This document shows positions 51,301 through 60,439 of a stretch of DNA of 64,000 bases, piece after piece. Positions within the stretch are counted from its first letter, which is position 1, and each line of letters starts with the position of its first letter. The translations under genes and the position numbers were made by a program. Where the stretch lies: the NCBI GenBank assembly GCA_030248225.1, contig JASANE010012465.1:1-64000 (forward strand), in the 5' to 3' direction. Under the pieces are notes generated by a model, which was not told the DNA's origin, ran no database searches, and was given only the letters and a program-made list of their open reading frames with translations. The DNA comes from Trileptium ribeirensis (taxonomy: Eukaryota; Nematoda; Enoplea; Enoplida; Thoracostomopsidae).

Positions 51301-51691
51301 AAATGGGACCGGAGCTGTTCGAAAGGATATATCCTAATCACTTCTGCTATCGACAAAAACATTTTATCGAAATCCATCCACCCGACGTTGAGTTTTATGA
51401 ATGAAGAAACGGACAAAAAATTTTCTCACGATTTTCCTGCTGCATCCTCAGTAGAAACTCCGTTCGCTCCGTTTTAATAAATAAACGATAAAATGATATG
51501 ATTAAATAAATTTTTCTATAATATATATAGATTTTAGCAATGCTTACTAAAACTCTTTCTTTCTGAACGCCCGAGGGTGCGATATAGATTTCGTTGCCCA
51601 GTCGTACCGATATGCCACCGCCAGTTCCAGTAACCCAGCCAAGCCAATAAAATTGTTGTAGCAATTCAGGAATTAACACTGCTGGATCCTC
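33249..51691 (-). CDS. APIP: Methylthioribulose-1-phosphate dehydratase (APIP/MtnB), five of its coding exons
   Basis: The enzyme dehydrates 5-methylthioribulose-1-phosphate in the cytosolic methionine salvage pathway. It is a zinc enzyme of the class II aldolase/adducin fold. Exons at 51691-51548, 40253-40130, 36671-36475, 35638-35532 and 33327-33249 join in phase (intron phases 0, 1, 0, 2) with AG acceptors and GT donors, giving 216 residues to a TAA stop. Visible landmarks are [30 protein letters not shown] (substrate-site Cys), the zinc ligands in AGAVIHTHS, the catalytic Glu of HQEMIKG, and the third zinc His in [12 protein letters not shown]. The order and catalytic residues match animal APIP, and no stop or frameshift is present. 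Only the short N-terminal exon is missing; it should lie above 51692. The gene looks functional. Confidence 0.95.
33780..33990 (+). repeat. Diverged copy of the 77-codon palindrome block
   Basis: This matches 3285-3490 in order ('ttaccgcaaaga', 'gacggacggtccaaacga', then a shared tail), with many substitutions and indels. It lies inside an APIP intron. Confidence 0.6.
34029..34110 (+). other. tRNA-like sequence (probable SINE head)
   Basis: A box A-like 'tagctgagtcggcagag' is followed by a box B-like 'ggtttcgaatcc' (one extra base against GGTTCGAATCC) and 'ccacc'. The anticodon stem does not close properly. This is therefore a degenerate tRNA-derived element rather than a working tRNA gene. 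Confidence 0.5.
34444..34522 (-). other. tRNA-like sequence, opposite strand
   Basis: The minus strand reads GGCTCAGCGGGTCAATTGGG (a box A-like D-arm), then a GTCGGACTATTGATCA anticodon-arm-like region, then a degenerate box B. The T-arm is broken, so this is a pseudogene or SINE head. With 34029-34110 it forms two tRNA-like ends in opposing orientation about 400 bp apart. Confidence 0.5.
35532..35638 (-). CDS. APIP: APIP coding exon carrying the third zinc histidine
   Basis: Acceptor tttgcag and donor GTAAGC bound a 107-bp exon ending on a split Met codon (phase 2). It encodes a [20 protein letters not shown] stretch in which His of RQHG is the conserved zinc ligand. Confidence 0.95.
36475..36671 (-). 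CDS. APIP: APIP coding exon with HTH zinc motif and catalytic Glu
   Basis: Acceptor atattttag and donor GTGAAT bound a 197-bp exon. It starts on the last two bases of a split Asp codon, giving [17 protein letters not shown] and VPIIENT follow, as in animal APIP. No stop is present. The exon is 836 bp from the next one. Confidence 0.95.
36672..38454. other. APIP intron, non-satellite part, with repeat family X copy 2
   Basis: About 37060-37700 is a copy of interspersed family X (see 23380-23720), including the 'gaatatggttcgtcgaccc' segment. It also has a partial internal duplication of a 'ggtttcaatggg..agggtcaatgaa' type module. The rest shows nothing recognisable. Confidence 0.55.
38455..40142. 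repeat. 98-bp satellite array abutting an APIP splice donor
   Basis: About 17 units have a 98-bp period (for example 'gatatttcg' at 38551, 38649 and 38747). Read on the APIP strand, each intact unit contains TATCGAATGCGAG, identical to the last 13 bases of the APIP exon, followed by GTGAGGTGAAAG, the exon's splice donor. Each also has a TTTTTATTTTCAG or TTTTTAATTTCAG acceptor-like tract. Two sequence subfamilies exist: 'gaactcatgataatgagcgc' units are distal, and 'gcaatggtgataatgagcac' units are next to the exon. Homopolymer runs at about 39016-39050 and 39500-39530, and ragged deletions at about 39600-39760 and 39890-39970, look like poor consensus. Confidence 0.95.
40130..40253 (-). CDS. 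APIP: APIP coding exon with substrate-site cysteine
   Basis: Acceptor tttttcag and donor GTGAGG bound a 124-bp exon (phase 0 in, phase 1 out). It encodes [13 protein letters not shown] and [16 protein letters not shown]. The Cys in SQCTPLF is the substrate-site residue of the family. Its 3' end coincides with the edge of the 98-bp satellite. Confidence 0.95.
40254..42104. other. APIP long intron, distal part
   Basis: This is AT-rich. A plus-strand frame at 41283-41543 contains a short internal direct repeat ('gaaacgattttatat' and 'gagacgattttatat'), but resembles no family. No gene was recognised. Confidence 0.4.
42105..43050 (-). pseudogene. Non-LTR retrotransposon (LINE) reverse-transcriptase remnant
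   Basis: The landmarks fall in order on the minus strand. [17 protein letters not shown] segment leading into the motif A region lies near 42930-43000. [15 protein letters not shown] (motif B region) lies near 42800. The YADD box, in [13 protein letters not shown], lies at about 42650-42690. A C-terminal LLYGTET lies near 42320, followed by a CRRCMVGI segment. Stops and frameshifts separate the pieces. The LLYG-ET block resembles RTE- or CR1-type LINEs. It lies within the 11.3-kb APIP intron, in the same orientation as the gene. Confidence 0.8.
44034..44174. mobile_element. Hairpin element (foldback or MITE-like)
   Basis: TTGTAGCACAG at the left and CTGTGCTACAA at the right begin an inverted repeat of about 45 bp. 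It includes AAGTGATTTGTACGCACGG and its complement, with a short central part. A second partial copy of the 'cgtgcgttaagt' module follows at about 44205-44240. No transposase is present. Confidence 0.75.
44798..45437 (+). repeat. 126-128-bp tandem repeat, five copies
   Basis: Units begin with ATGTTAACGTTATACTG at 44798, 44925, 45051, 45177 and 45305; the last is 133 bp. Differences are mainly single-base indels (CCC/CCCC) and one 5-bp insertion. It lies inside the long APIP intron. Confidence 0.95.
45590..46850 (+). other. Decayed coding-like tract of unknown origin
   Basis: A 50-codon open stretch at about 45600-45760 is interrupted by TAA. It is followed by a Ser/Thr/Ala-rich open stretch from about 45820 to 46150 with one internal stop. 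The composition reads like a broken transposon protein, but no diagnostic motif is visible. The frame at 45852-46244 overlaps it in another frame. Confidence 0.3.
46870..48303 (+). repeat. 91-bp tandem repeat with higher-order structure, about 15-16 copies
   Basis: The unit runs from 'actcttgatattcagtga' to 'atcctggtacgtagg', with a 90-91-bp period. A 95-bp variant carrying 'gctatgtatgatgaaagg' and 'gtagtaaacatcaacgcg' recurs at about 47271, 47459 and 48067, between ordinary units. Two units are interrupted, at about 47655-47690 and 47865-47910. The array lies in the APIP 11.3-kb intron. Confidence 0.95.
48304..49385. other. APIP intron sequence, nothing recognised
   Basis: This is AT-rich DNA between the 91-bp array and the TIR element at 49388. 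No motif or reliable frame was found. Confidence 0.4.
49386..49737. mobile_element. Small TIR element flanked by TA
   Basis: CTGGCCTGTCCACAG (from 49388) and CTGTGGACAGGCCAG (to 49735) are perfect 15-bp inverted termini. TA sits on each side (49386-49387 and 49736-49737), the target duplication of Tc1/mariner-type elements. The 348-bp interior has G-rich runs but no transposase. Confidence 0.85.
50340..51300 (-). repeat. Interspersed repeat family X, copy 3
   Basis: On the minus strand it reads the same ordered modules as 37060-37700: 'cttcacatcgaaaaaccgag', then 'ttttgtgggaccactccctg', then 'ggttatcaagtgcgctgaat'. The 'ttgtgggaccactccctggg' segment is shared almost exactly with copy 2. Confidence 0.7.
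51548..51691 (-). CDS. APIP: APIP coding exon with glycine-rich phosphate-binding motif
   Basis: Acceptor gttttatag and donor GTAAGC bound 48 whole codons. It encodes [22 protein letters not shown] and [12 protein letters not shown], which are hallmarks of MtnB/APIP. It begins at the position of the E in the animal EHPR segment, so only a short first exon remains to be found upstream. The following intron is 11294 bp. Confidence 0.96.
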
Positions 51692-52447
51692 CTATAAAAC
51701 ATTATGAGGTACAAAATTTTGACATATATTACACTGAATGTTACTTGATGTTGCATTGTTATTATACGAAAAGACATTATGTACATTTAATAGTGCGACA
51801 TTGAAGCAGATTATGGTGATCCTAACACATTCTCTTTACAAGCAATTTGTTAGTAACTGCGCTAGGAAATCCAGGTAACTACAGAGCATCGCATCATAAT
51901 ATAAACCGCAAACCGAATAGCTTGTCTGAATGATGATACAATTTCAGCAAGATTATCCACCAAATCCGGGCTTACGTCTCTCAGACACAACCAGTCATGA
52001 CACACGCCAGGTAGAAGAACTGAGTTCTAAAGCATTGGGAACCTAGCAACTTCCTGTAACTAAATAATAATTGCAGCTAATTTTGCTAAATAGTTCAAAT
52101 GGGAACAAAAATGTAATGTAAACAACTTGTTTTAGTACTTCTTAAACTGTTTAACATTATTATACTTGGATATCTACTTGGTTCTTATATATATATCCGT
52201 ATATTCCAAAAGTACAATGCAGTTTTGGAAACGAGTTCGAATTGCATATAAACATAATCTTATATTGTGACAAACTATAACACAAAACCAATATGCTTAA
52301 ATGAAACGTAATAGGGCCAATACTAAGCAGTTTACCAAAAGATAGATGCAATTCGATGCGATTGCAATGCAATCTACACAATAGATGCTACGATAAAGTG
52401 TGTCACTTTGTGCACGAAAAAATAATTATATATCAAGATTGAAGATG
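51692..52447. other. Upstream of the recognised APIP exons
   Basis: This should hold intron 1 and perhaps the first exon of APIP. The missing N-terminus is probably under 25 codons and poorly conserved. I could not identify it here or further upstream. Confidence 0.4.
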
Positions 52448-52830
52448 AATTTTTGTAGAAGAGTATGACACTCGGTCATAATCATGCACTTTTCTTTTCT
52501 CATCCGTCGTAGTTTTTCGGCTAATCCACCAAGGATTGTAGAGATGCAACCCCCCGAAGGTTTTACGAGCAGGCAGGTATCCGATATCTGCACCCAAACT
52601 TCCTTGGGGTACCACCTATCAGATCGTCAATAACTAGCGAGATTTAAACAAAAATAGAAGTCATTAATGATTGCTATTCCTGCTCGAATCTCTTTGATAA
52701 ACATAGGAAGATTGGTGAATAGCCGATACCCCCAGAGAACCTTGGTGGAGGGGTAAGCCGCAAAACCGACATTATCGGATAATGTAAAGTATATGAGTAT
52801 GACCGAGTGTCATACTACTCTACAAAAATT
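52448..52830. mobile_element. TIR element of 383 bp
   Basis: Inverted termini of about 36 bp begin AATTTTTGTAGAAGAGTATG at the left; the complementary right end terminates at 52830 (ctctacaaaaatt). They contain a shared 'gacactcggtcat' core. The target duplication is unclear. There is no coding interior. Confidence 0.8.
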
Positions 52831-54143
52831 AATAATCGACTCATCACATACTGATCATCTTATATAAACAGATATAAAAAGAGTACAAGCCAAAAATAAA
52901 AATTACTGCCCCGAGCTTACAGCCGCAGCTAAAAATAACCCCCAACATTTCAACTATCTCCACCTATTCTCATTTAGCAAACTCTACATGTGTTTGGTCG
53001 GTTAACTTAGTTCGGTGATTGATAACTCACGGCTTCCTTTCATTAATTCCATGAGTAATTCGTGTTTTATATTACCTTGTTATGGTTGCCCGTTTCTTTA
53101 TCACATCTGATTCGCATGGAAGGCAATACGTTCATATTATATCAATAAAATTATCTATAATAGTGTACGAAACTACCAATATACGGGCGAATTGACATAC
53201 GACAACCCTACAAACACTGAATAGGCGTATATACATCGCTGTAGTCAAGTGCGTGATCAAGTCGGTACACTATGGTTGTTTTTTGCCAAAATCACGAACG
53301 TTGAAGTGAAAACTATACTGCTGCAGAACCCTAAATAGTGTCACACACCATGCGAAACTTAATATTTTAGATGAAAAAGCAGTGCAAAAACAAAAAATAC
53401 TGTCACCAAAAATATTAGCTGCACCAGCTGTACTTCATTATGCATTAGTTTCGTTATACTTTTGCTAGTTTCGGCTTTTAGTTCAAAGCCTCTTTAGCTT
53501 AGTAAAGTCACCTATTTTGTTACAAAAACTTACTGCCGATAGGTAACTTGCTATTTTTCGAACTATAACTACAGATGGATTGCCTGGGTAGCGACACGTT
53601 TCATTACTGACACAGCAAACGAACATGCTAATCTAAGTCTTCATCCGCATATTAGTGACATCTTTAATAATAAAGGAAGTACCATAATTTTTAAATAAAC
53701 AAAGTACCGACTTCATTCTTATAACAAAACAATTAATACTTTCCTACAGCATAAATGGTTTCTAAAGTGTTTGAGCTGACGGAGCTCATCAAAATCATTT
53801 AACAATATAAACCCAGCCAGATTTGCCTCTATACTGTATAAGAGAGCAATCGTCTGGTCATTAGGCATATCATTGTGATAAAATGGTAAATTTGAGTAAT
53901 GCGCGAGCGATCGCAGCGATCTTGATGATGATTAAATCAGCAATGCTGTAAATGTTTTAGAAATATTTGAAATTTGCGGCACAAGTGAGAACACGGGCAA
54001 ACGCAAATATCGGTCACAAAACCCATATTTTATGAAGATAACTACTGCACTCTGTGTAGTTAGTAAAACGAAGTTATTTTCTAAAATTGACACTATTTAT
54101 GAGAAACATCAATATATAACTTGGCTTTTTGACGAGCAACATT
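52831..54143. other. AT-rich stretch; its right end probably continues the mariner relic
   Basis: Nothing was recognised over most of it. The last 50 bp (54094-54143) read on the minus strand as an open continuation of the mariner C-terminus found at 57144, if the intervening pogo-like element is skipped. Confidence 0.45.
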
Positions 54144-54594
54144 TATAGTGCTTGGGGGTATTAAGGACACCGAAAAAATTTGCTGTCGCCTAATAAGGAC
54201 ATTGACACTTTTAATCGTAAAATCACAACAACTAAACAAAATTGAAAAACGTTTTTTTACATATTCCAAATCTGCGAAATGGCATAATGTCTTAAACGAA
54301 AAATTGCGCCACAGCATCTTGTTGCTAAGACTTGGGCGAATAAGGACATTGGATCCGGCTAAATGTCCCAGTCGTTCCGGGTAATAAGGACAATGTGGAT
54401 AACAAGATTTTCCATCAATTAACTACCCGCACATAAGTTCGTCAAGCGTAATCAGTAACTCAAGGATTAGCAGAATCATTGTAATGTCTCAGAATAAGGC
54501 AACTAGAGGCTTGTTGCTGTTAATTGTGCCGACTGAACGGAAACAGTTATAGATGCTTTTATAACCGTATATATCATGTTTGAAATATGTAGTT

Positions 54595-54902
54595 TTAGAT
54601 AGCACAAATATGTAAAGATCCCTCTGCTGTCATAATATTTGTATGCAACATCACTTTTTTCTCATTTGTGCAACACAAATCTTGCAAAAAATATCGCAGC
54701 GTCTGTTTTCGTTGATAAGAGATATTCTCATGCTGCCAGCGTTCGCATTGGCTACATTGCGACCATTTAGCTCCTGTGTTACGCTTTTTGTCTTTGTTCC
54801 ATGACATGTCGCATCCAGGACACATCCATGCGCCATCAGGGATGAATATATTTTTCGAACCAGAACTGCGCCAAATGTTACTGCTCTCGTCTGTATCTTC
54901 AA
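54595..54902 (-). pseudogene. PHD-like zinc-finger remnant of a transposase
   Basis: The minus strand reads a WMCPGCDMSWNKD segment followed by KWSQCSQCERWQHE. That is the C-x2-C ... W-x-QC-x2-C-x2-W-x-H pattern of PHD-like fingers found at the C-terminus of some pogo-type transposases. An acidic 'EDTDESSNIW' stretch precedes it. A diverged partial duplicate of that stretch's DNA lies at about 55870-55935. No full protein is present. Confidence 0.6.
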
Positions 54903-56324
54903 GTTTTCCGTTTTATTTGATCAGAATATTAGTCGCGGCTAGATCTGGCTAGCAAATAATTAAAAACAATGGCGCTAAACCGCACAGTCTCAACGCATCG
55001 TCTAGTTTTTTCTAAGCAATCCGTACAAACATTTGTGACAATATTCACATGTCCTGGCGCTGTTATATAAATATTGTTTTCTTCTTACTTTGCTGTAATC
55101 ACAATCTGCTTTTTCTAGATCTATATAGCCATTAAACTTCTCTGTTTTCCCACGTCTGCCATTCGTTTTCGACTACGCATATCACAGACAATAATTCTTC
55201 CAATTTACATATTGCATTTTTGTAGAAAATATAGCGAGAAGTTATTACCGTTGGGTTTACCCTATGTAATACCAAACAAAAATTCGGCAGAACGTGGTTA
55301 TGGCCCCTCTAGATACTAAACTCAAAGATGGAAACATACAAACGTTGTTCAAGTTATAGGCAGGAATAACCGTCATCTATGAATCATTAACCTATCGCGA
55401 TAGATTTTACTCTGAGCAAGAGACAATTGAAATAGTGCTAAATTTGAAACCATAAGCTGCTAAATTTTGTGCTGAGGATAGATTAGCAGTTGCTAGGTTC
55501 CCGCGCTAACCCAAAGTTTTGTTACAACAACAGCAACGGTTGGGTTAAACAATTTTTTTACCACTGATTGCAGTTAACCATCGGCACATAGTGGTAGGAG
55601 CATTGCTCTGTATGTGTCCCTTTCGAAGAGGCGGGATAAAATTAAACACTTTTAACATAACTTTCACAGTGCAGTGGGCCTGTGTTTTTGCAACCGCATG
55701 ATTGAAATCTATCCGATAACGGCTTTAACAACTGAAACGAAGCAAAAATCCAATATTTTGTCAAAATCGCGCAGGTATTGCTGTTGTTGATTGCTTAAGT
55801 ATGATGCATGGTATTTAAAATTTTAACCGTGGTGTACCTACAAAGTGCATACTGTACAGTCGACATTTTCCTTTCGAAATAAGGGGTACATATTTTCCGG
55901 ATCAAAACGCCCAAATGTTACTGCTACCGTCTGTAACTTTGCATAGAATAGAACGATTTGTTTAAAGTTCAGCTATTAATAATTGATGTCTATAAATTGA
56001 GTTTATTACCGTTTGAACTAGGTGTTAATCAAGGTTTGATCTGAATCATACATGCTCGTAAAGGGGGTAGTGGGACTATCGCATGGGGCTCAAAAACCCT
56101 CCACACTGGGAGGGGACCTGGAAATTTTTTCCCAGGGGGATAGTGACTTGCCCCAAAGGTACTGACCGCCTCCCTCCCCTGGAAGGTAGCCTGATCCTTC
56201 GAGGCTCCGCGCATCCTGCGCCGAAGGTCCGCCGAAAATGGCGGCAAAAACTGATAGGAAATAGGCAAAATTAGTGGGGAATATGCAAATATTGGTGCAA
56301 AATATGAAAAATTGGTATCAATTG

Positions 56325-56414
56325 GCGACTGTGCGGAATGCGACTGTATGGAATGAGACTGTCTGGTATGATACTGTGTGGAGTGTGACTGTGTCGAAGC
56401 CGACTGTTGAATAA
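56325..56414 (+). repeat. 15-bp minisatellite, six copies
   Basis: Six consecutive 15-mers are built on gcgactgtgtggaat (gcgactgtgcggaat, gcgactgtatggaat, gagactgtctggtat and so on). The period is a multiple of three and no stop interrupts the repeat in some frames, but no larger open frame holds it. Confidence 0.9.
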
Positions 56415-57143
56415 TTTAAGCCTTAACTGTTGATAGGTAAATCGTGTGAACTATACCGTTTCAGTTTTGAATACAGTCTTCGTTTCTTTAGTGTAGAATT
56501 TTAGAAAATCATATAGGCTAGCTATCGAAGTTGCTGTTTAGCTTAAGTACAGACGACGGCCGACGACATCATTCAATCCGGATTAAAGCTATAAATCCAC
56601 CACTATATATGCCAGACAAAACAGGTGTACTGACACTAAAATTTGTTTCTTGTTTTCAACTTTACTTATATGTAGCAAACTGTAGATCTAAACAATTTTC
56701 CTTATTACCCTACCGAGTGTCCTAATAACCCGATCAGCTGGTCCTTAATACCCGGATGTTGTCCTTATTACACGGTTCGAAATGCAACAAGCTTTGTTCG
56801 ATAAACATATTTTTGTTAATTTAACACACACACAGAGATTGCTACAATCTTTTCAGTTAGTTGTAAAAAAATAAGCCAATAAGTCAATCCATTAAAAAGT
56901 TAATCGAAAAACAGCTTAGCACCTCAAAGATCGTATTGAAAACAAATTACATAAAAACTAAACAAAATTCGCTTGATGTTGTTTATTGAATGAAGAGCAC
57001 ATATATAGACCGAGATGGCATAACATTCGTGTAGAGCAGAGGCATAGCTATTCGTAAATCCAAGTCACGTGCTCCTGTATAGCGCCAATCAGGCGATAGG
57101 TGGGCTCAAATTAAAAGTTGTCCTTATTACCCTCAACACTATA

Positions 57144-57900
57144 TCGTGCGGACCTGGGCGCCTCTAAGATCAAAGCATTCTTCCAGTCAAAACACACACT
57201 TTGGCAGACTTTTAGAATCATGGCAGGCTCCAGAAGGGAGAGCTCCTCCGAGATAGCCTCTTTCAGGCACACCAGAGTTTATGGTTTGCATTTGTATATC
57301 GTCTCCTTCAATGCTCCCAACACAAAAAGTCAGGAAGGTTTGGATATGGAGAACCAGCAGGCAATTCGACAGGTCCTCGGCGACATAGCCAACGAAGTTT
57401 TCGTCCAATCAATGGCGCACACCCATCGCGAAATGAGGAGGCGCGCCATCCTGCATAAAGTAAAGCCTGACAATATTTGGTGTTAATTATTACAAAAAAA
57501 TTACTTCAAAGCATCATTAGTTGTCTGCATTCACTGTGCCGTCGAAAAAGAACGGCCCCAAAAATCCACCAGATCACATGCCGACCCAGTCAGACCAGGG
57601 GCATTCATATGCTGTTCGATAGCGCTATGAGGATTTCCTGCGTGCCAATAAATACAATTATGCGGGTTAACGGGGCCGTTCCGTTTAAATTGATTTCGTT
57701 GGACCAAATGACTTTATCAGCTAAGTCCGGACCATCGTGAAGACGCTGTAGCCATTTCTCGCAAAATTCAACCCTGCCATCATCATCGTTCAAATCTTTA
57801 ATTAAAAAGGTTCTAAACCAAGACTTTTAACAATTCGGACAATTCGATTTGTTGATGCCGGTTTCAACAGCACAGCGATAAAGTTTACTTTGTCTAACGA
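57144..57900 (-). pseudogene. Tc1/mariner-family transposase relic, copy 1
   Basis: On the minus strand the order matches mariner-type transposases. VEFCEKWLQRL comes first, then VIWSNE (first catalytic block, Asp replaced by Asn), a GGFLGPFFFDGTVNAD segment, the second catalytic block QDGAPPHF, and a C-terminal LKEAISEELSLLEPAM region. Frameshifts and stops break the chain. It stops at 57144, exactly where the TA-flanked pogo-like element begins, and appears to resume at 54143. Confidence 0.85.
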
Positions 57901-58680
57901 TTGTGAAAATGATAAGAAATAACAACTATCCCAGCATCACCGCATGCCGTCGGTGGTCTCGCTGTTCGGGGCAAGTTAGCTATGTAACCTGTTAGATTAA
58001 ACCTTTTATTATTTGAAGCAGTAATTTTATGGTATGAGGGCTGTAGAGACGAATGCCAGAACCGTTGTCGTACAACTTCACGTCTATTTTGGTTAACGGA
58101 ATACAGTCTTACTGCAGTTATTTGATCAGCGAAATTAAGTCAGGTATTAGATATGTTGTTACACTTAGATATTTATAATATGCTCGGTTATAATTCCTGA
58201 AAGTATGAGGGTTGTAAATATATCATATCCGTCTCAGCGACAGAGTAAACTTGGGGCGTTACTTATGGGGCAAACTATATACTGTACTGTGGCGTCTAAA
58301 TGCAAGCTCCCGGTGAGTGCTCACGTGTAAATTCTCCACGCTGTAACTAAAACGCGAAATATATACATGTGTAATTATAAGATGTCTAGTTCTAGGTTAT
58401 CCTATAACACACAATGCCAGCATATAAGCTTAAGTTTAAATCGATATACGTCCAAGATTAAGGCATCCTCCAGAAAGTCTGTCAGCATGTAGTTACTACT
58501 TATAAATATCTCCCTTTTTGAAAGTTATTTAGCAAAACAATATCAAAACCAAGCAGAAAACATAAAATATTTTGGTTGCACTCGATAATGGTTAGTTGTG
58601 TTGCAACGTAAGTTAGTTGCGGAATAAATTTATCGGCTGTCCGTTCCATTTTTATTTTCCTCCCCCGTGGTTCTTTATTT
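57901..58680. other. AT-rich stretch, nothing recognised
   Basis: No gene, RNA or repeat boundary could be supported on either strand. Confidence 0.4.
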
Positions 58681-58880
58681 ACTACAAATACGTTGAGTCA
58701 AATTGGGTCCGCTTAGTTGAACTTTGAAGCAATTTAGGCCAAATTTGGCTCAAATTGAGTCAAAACATGACTCAACTTGAGTCAAAACTTGACCCAAGTT
58801 GAGCCAACCTTAACACAAGGTTACATATAAAAAAGTAACGACTCAGTAGTTAAAATAATGACTCAACGTTTTTGCAGTGT
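58681..58880. mobile_element. About 200-bp MITE-like element
   Basis: ACTACAAATACGTTGAGTCA at the left and TGACTCAACGTTTTTGCAGT at the right are inverted termini (17 or more of 20 positions). The interior is made of alternating TTGAGTCAA/TTGACTCAA words in both orientations. The target duplication is not clear. Confidence 0.65.
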
Positions 58881-59208
58881 TTTGATCTTTTCTTGATGGC
58901 GGTCAAACGTATTGACAATCAGCCATAATGTGGAGGATTGTAACGAGGTTATTGTTATATAATGTATTCACAGAATGTATCTAAAGGTCCAAAACTAAAA
59001 TGTGCTAAATCCGCGAGCGGAGAAAACGGTCGCACGCCTTATACTGTAAACTATGCCATTCCCTGAAGGATTAAACTTTGTCTAAGTGTAAATGCTATTC
59101 AGCAGGCCTGGTCAACCGGTTAATTTAAAATAGTAATTGTGCAATAAAATTAACGTGTACTGCATTATATAACTTTTCGAAAATCCATCTAATCACTACA
59201 CATACGTA
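58881..59208. other. Intervening DNA, nothing recognised
   Basis: Plain AT-rich sequence lies between two small transposable elements. Confidence 0.4.
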
Positions 59209-59790
59209 CATGTTTAGGTTCTTTTCCAATATCCTCCCAGCCCGTGTTTGCCCAAAAATGATGAGATTCTGGAAATTTTGGCATTTTTGTGATCCTCGAG
59301 AGTTCCTCTAATCATTTTAACCCAAAAAATTTTAGATTTTTTCGGGCCCCCCTTGGGAACCCATTGTCTTGAAAATTAGATTTTTACAACCATTCGGCGC
59401 GGCTTAACGAGCTGAATCGAATGGTGATATTTTTATGGGATCCGGGAACCGGATTCTAAGTTATGGTCAAAAACTAGCGGGGCTGAGAGGCTCAGCAATT
59501 GAACAGTTTTGGTCATAACTTAGGCTGCTTTTATCGGATCCCGTTAAAAATAACACCATTAGACTCAGCTCGTCAAGCGCGTCGAATGATGGGTAAAAAT
59601 CCAATTTTTACGAAAAAGATTTCTTGGTCTCCCATGGGACCCAAAAAAATCGAAAACTTTAAAAATTTAATTTTTTGGTCGAAATGATAAGGGAATGTCT
59701 CGAGGATCACAAAAATACCAAAATTTCCAGAATATGAACATTTTGGGGCAAATGCGGGCTGGGGGTATAATGCAAAAGAACCCATGTTTA
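59209..59790. mobile_element. Hairpin TIR element with perfect 8-bp target duplication
   Basis: The element spans 59217-59782 (566 bp), from GGTTCTTTTCC to GCAAAAGAACC. Long inverted arms include CTGGAAATTTTGGCATTTTT against its near-complement and extend more than 150 bp inward. CATGTTTA lies directly on both sides (59209-59216 and 59783-59790). An 8-bp duplication and a GG start fit Merlin- or hAT-type mobilisation. No transposase is encoded. Confidence 0.9.
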
Positions 59791-60439
59791 AATAAAAAGT
59801 CTTTGTAACAACACGAAGCTGTTTTGTATATTTTGTCGCTGCCTTAGAACTCAGCCGTGGGTTTTTATTTAAGGCGACACGACTTTGAAGCGGCGTTTCT
59901 TTGAAAAGGCGTAGGCCTTTATTTGCATATAGGAAAACTTTGGAATATAATAAGCGTTGTTGTCTGTTAAGAATGACATGGTTCTGGCCTTCTCTTCAAA
60001 ACGAAGTAAGACCAACGGGTCTTACATTGACGAACCCGGCGTGATAGCCGTCTTTTCGACATCCCCCCGTGCGATAGGAATTTGAATAAATAAGTAACTC
60101 TATCAAGCTTGCGGAGCGTAGTGAAGCACCTACGTACACCTACGCCTTTTGCGTACACAGCCTGTCAGATCCCGATAGCATACGGCCATACGCAATAACT
60201 TTGCTACGCCCGAAAACCCCCAAGTGAAACTTTTCAGTCGCCCAGGATGTCAGAACAAATTTTCAAATTTTGGGCCGATGAACCATGAGGTGCCATACCT
60301 CAAACACCATAACTCCGGTACCGAAGCCTTTAATCGAAAAACAAAAAAGAGGTATCGGCGTGTATCATTTTACTATGAAATTAGGAAATTAATATAAAAA
60401 TAACCTTGCTTCCGTGTAAGGGTACTAAAATTGGATAAA
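59791..60439. other. Intergenic DNA, nothing recognised
   Basis: No supported gene. Frames here are short and overlap on both strands. Confidence 0.4.

Larger units (their letters stand above)
54146..57141 (-). mobile_element. Degenerate pogo-like DNA transposon, about 3.0 kb
   Basis: The inverted ends are TAGTGCTTGGGGGTATTAAG at the left and, read inward, TAGTGTTGAGGGTAATAAGG at the right. TA dinucleotides (54144-54145 and 57142-57143) flank them. At least seven TAATAAGGACA-like motifs cluster inside both ends, facing inward. A minus-strand PHD-like finger is encoded near the left end, as in some pogo/Tigger proteins. The DDE core was not recognised. A GC-rich insert lies at 56040-56260. 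Confidence 0.65.

Noticed and set aside
54148..54384. Plus-strand 78-codon frame as a gene
   Set aside because: It begins at the inverted terminal repeat of the pogo-like element and runs over the TAATAAGGACA subterminal repeats.
57118..57486. Plus-strand 122-codon frame as a gene
   Set aside because: It is the antisense shadow of the minus-strand mariner transposase relic and crosses the pogo-like element's right end.
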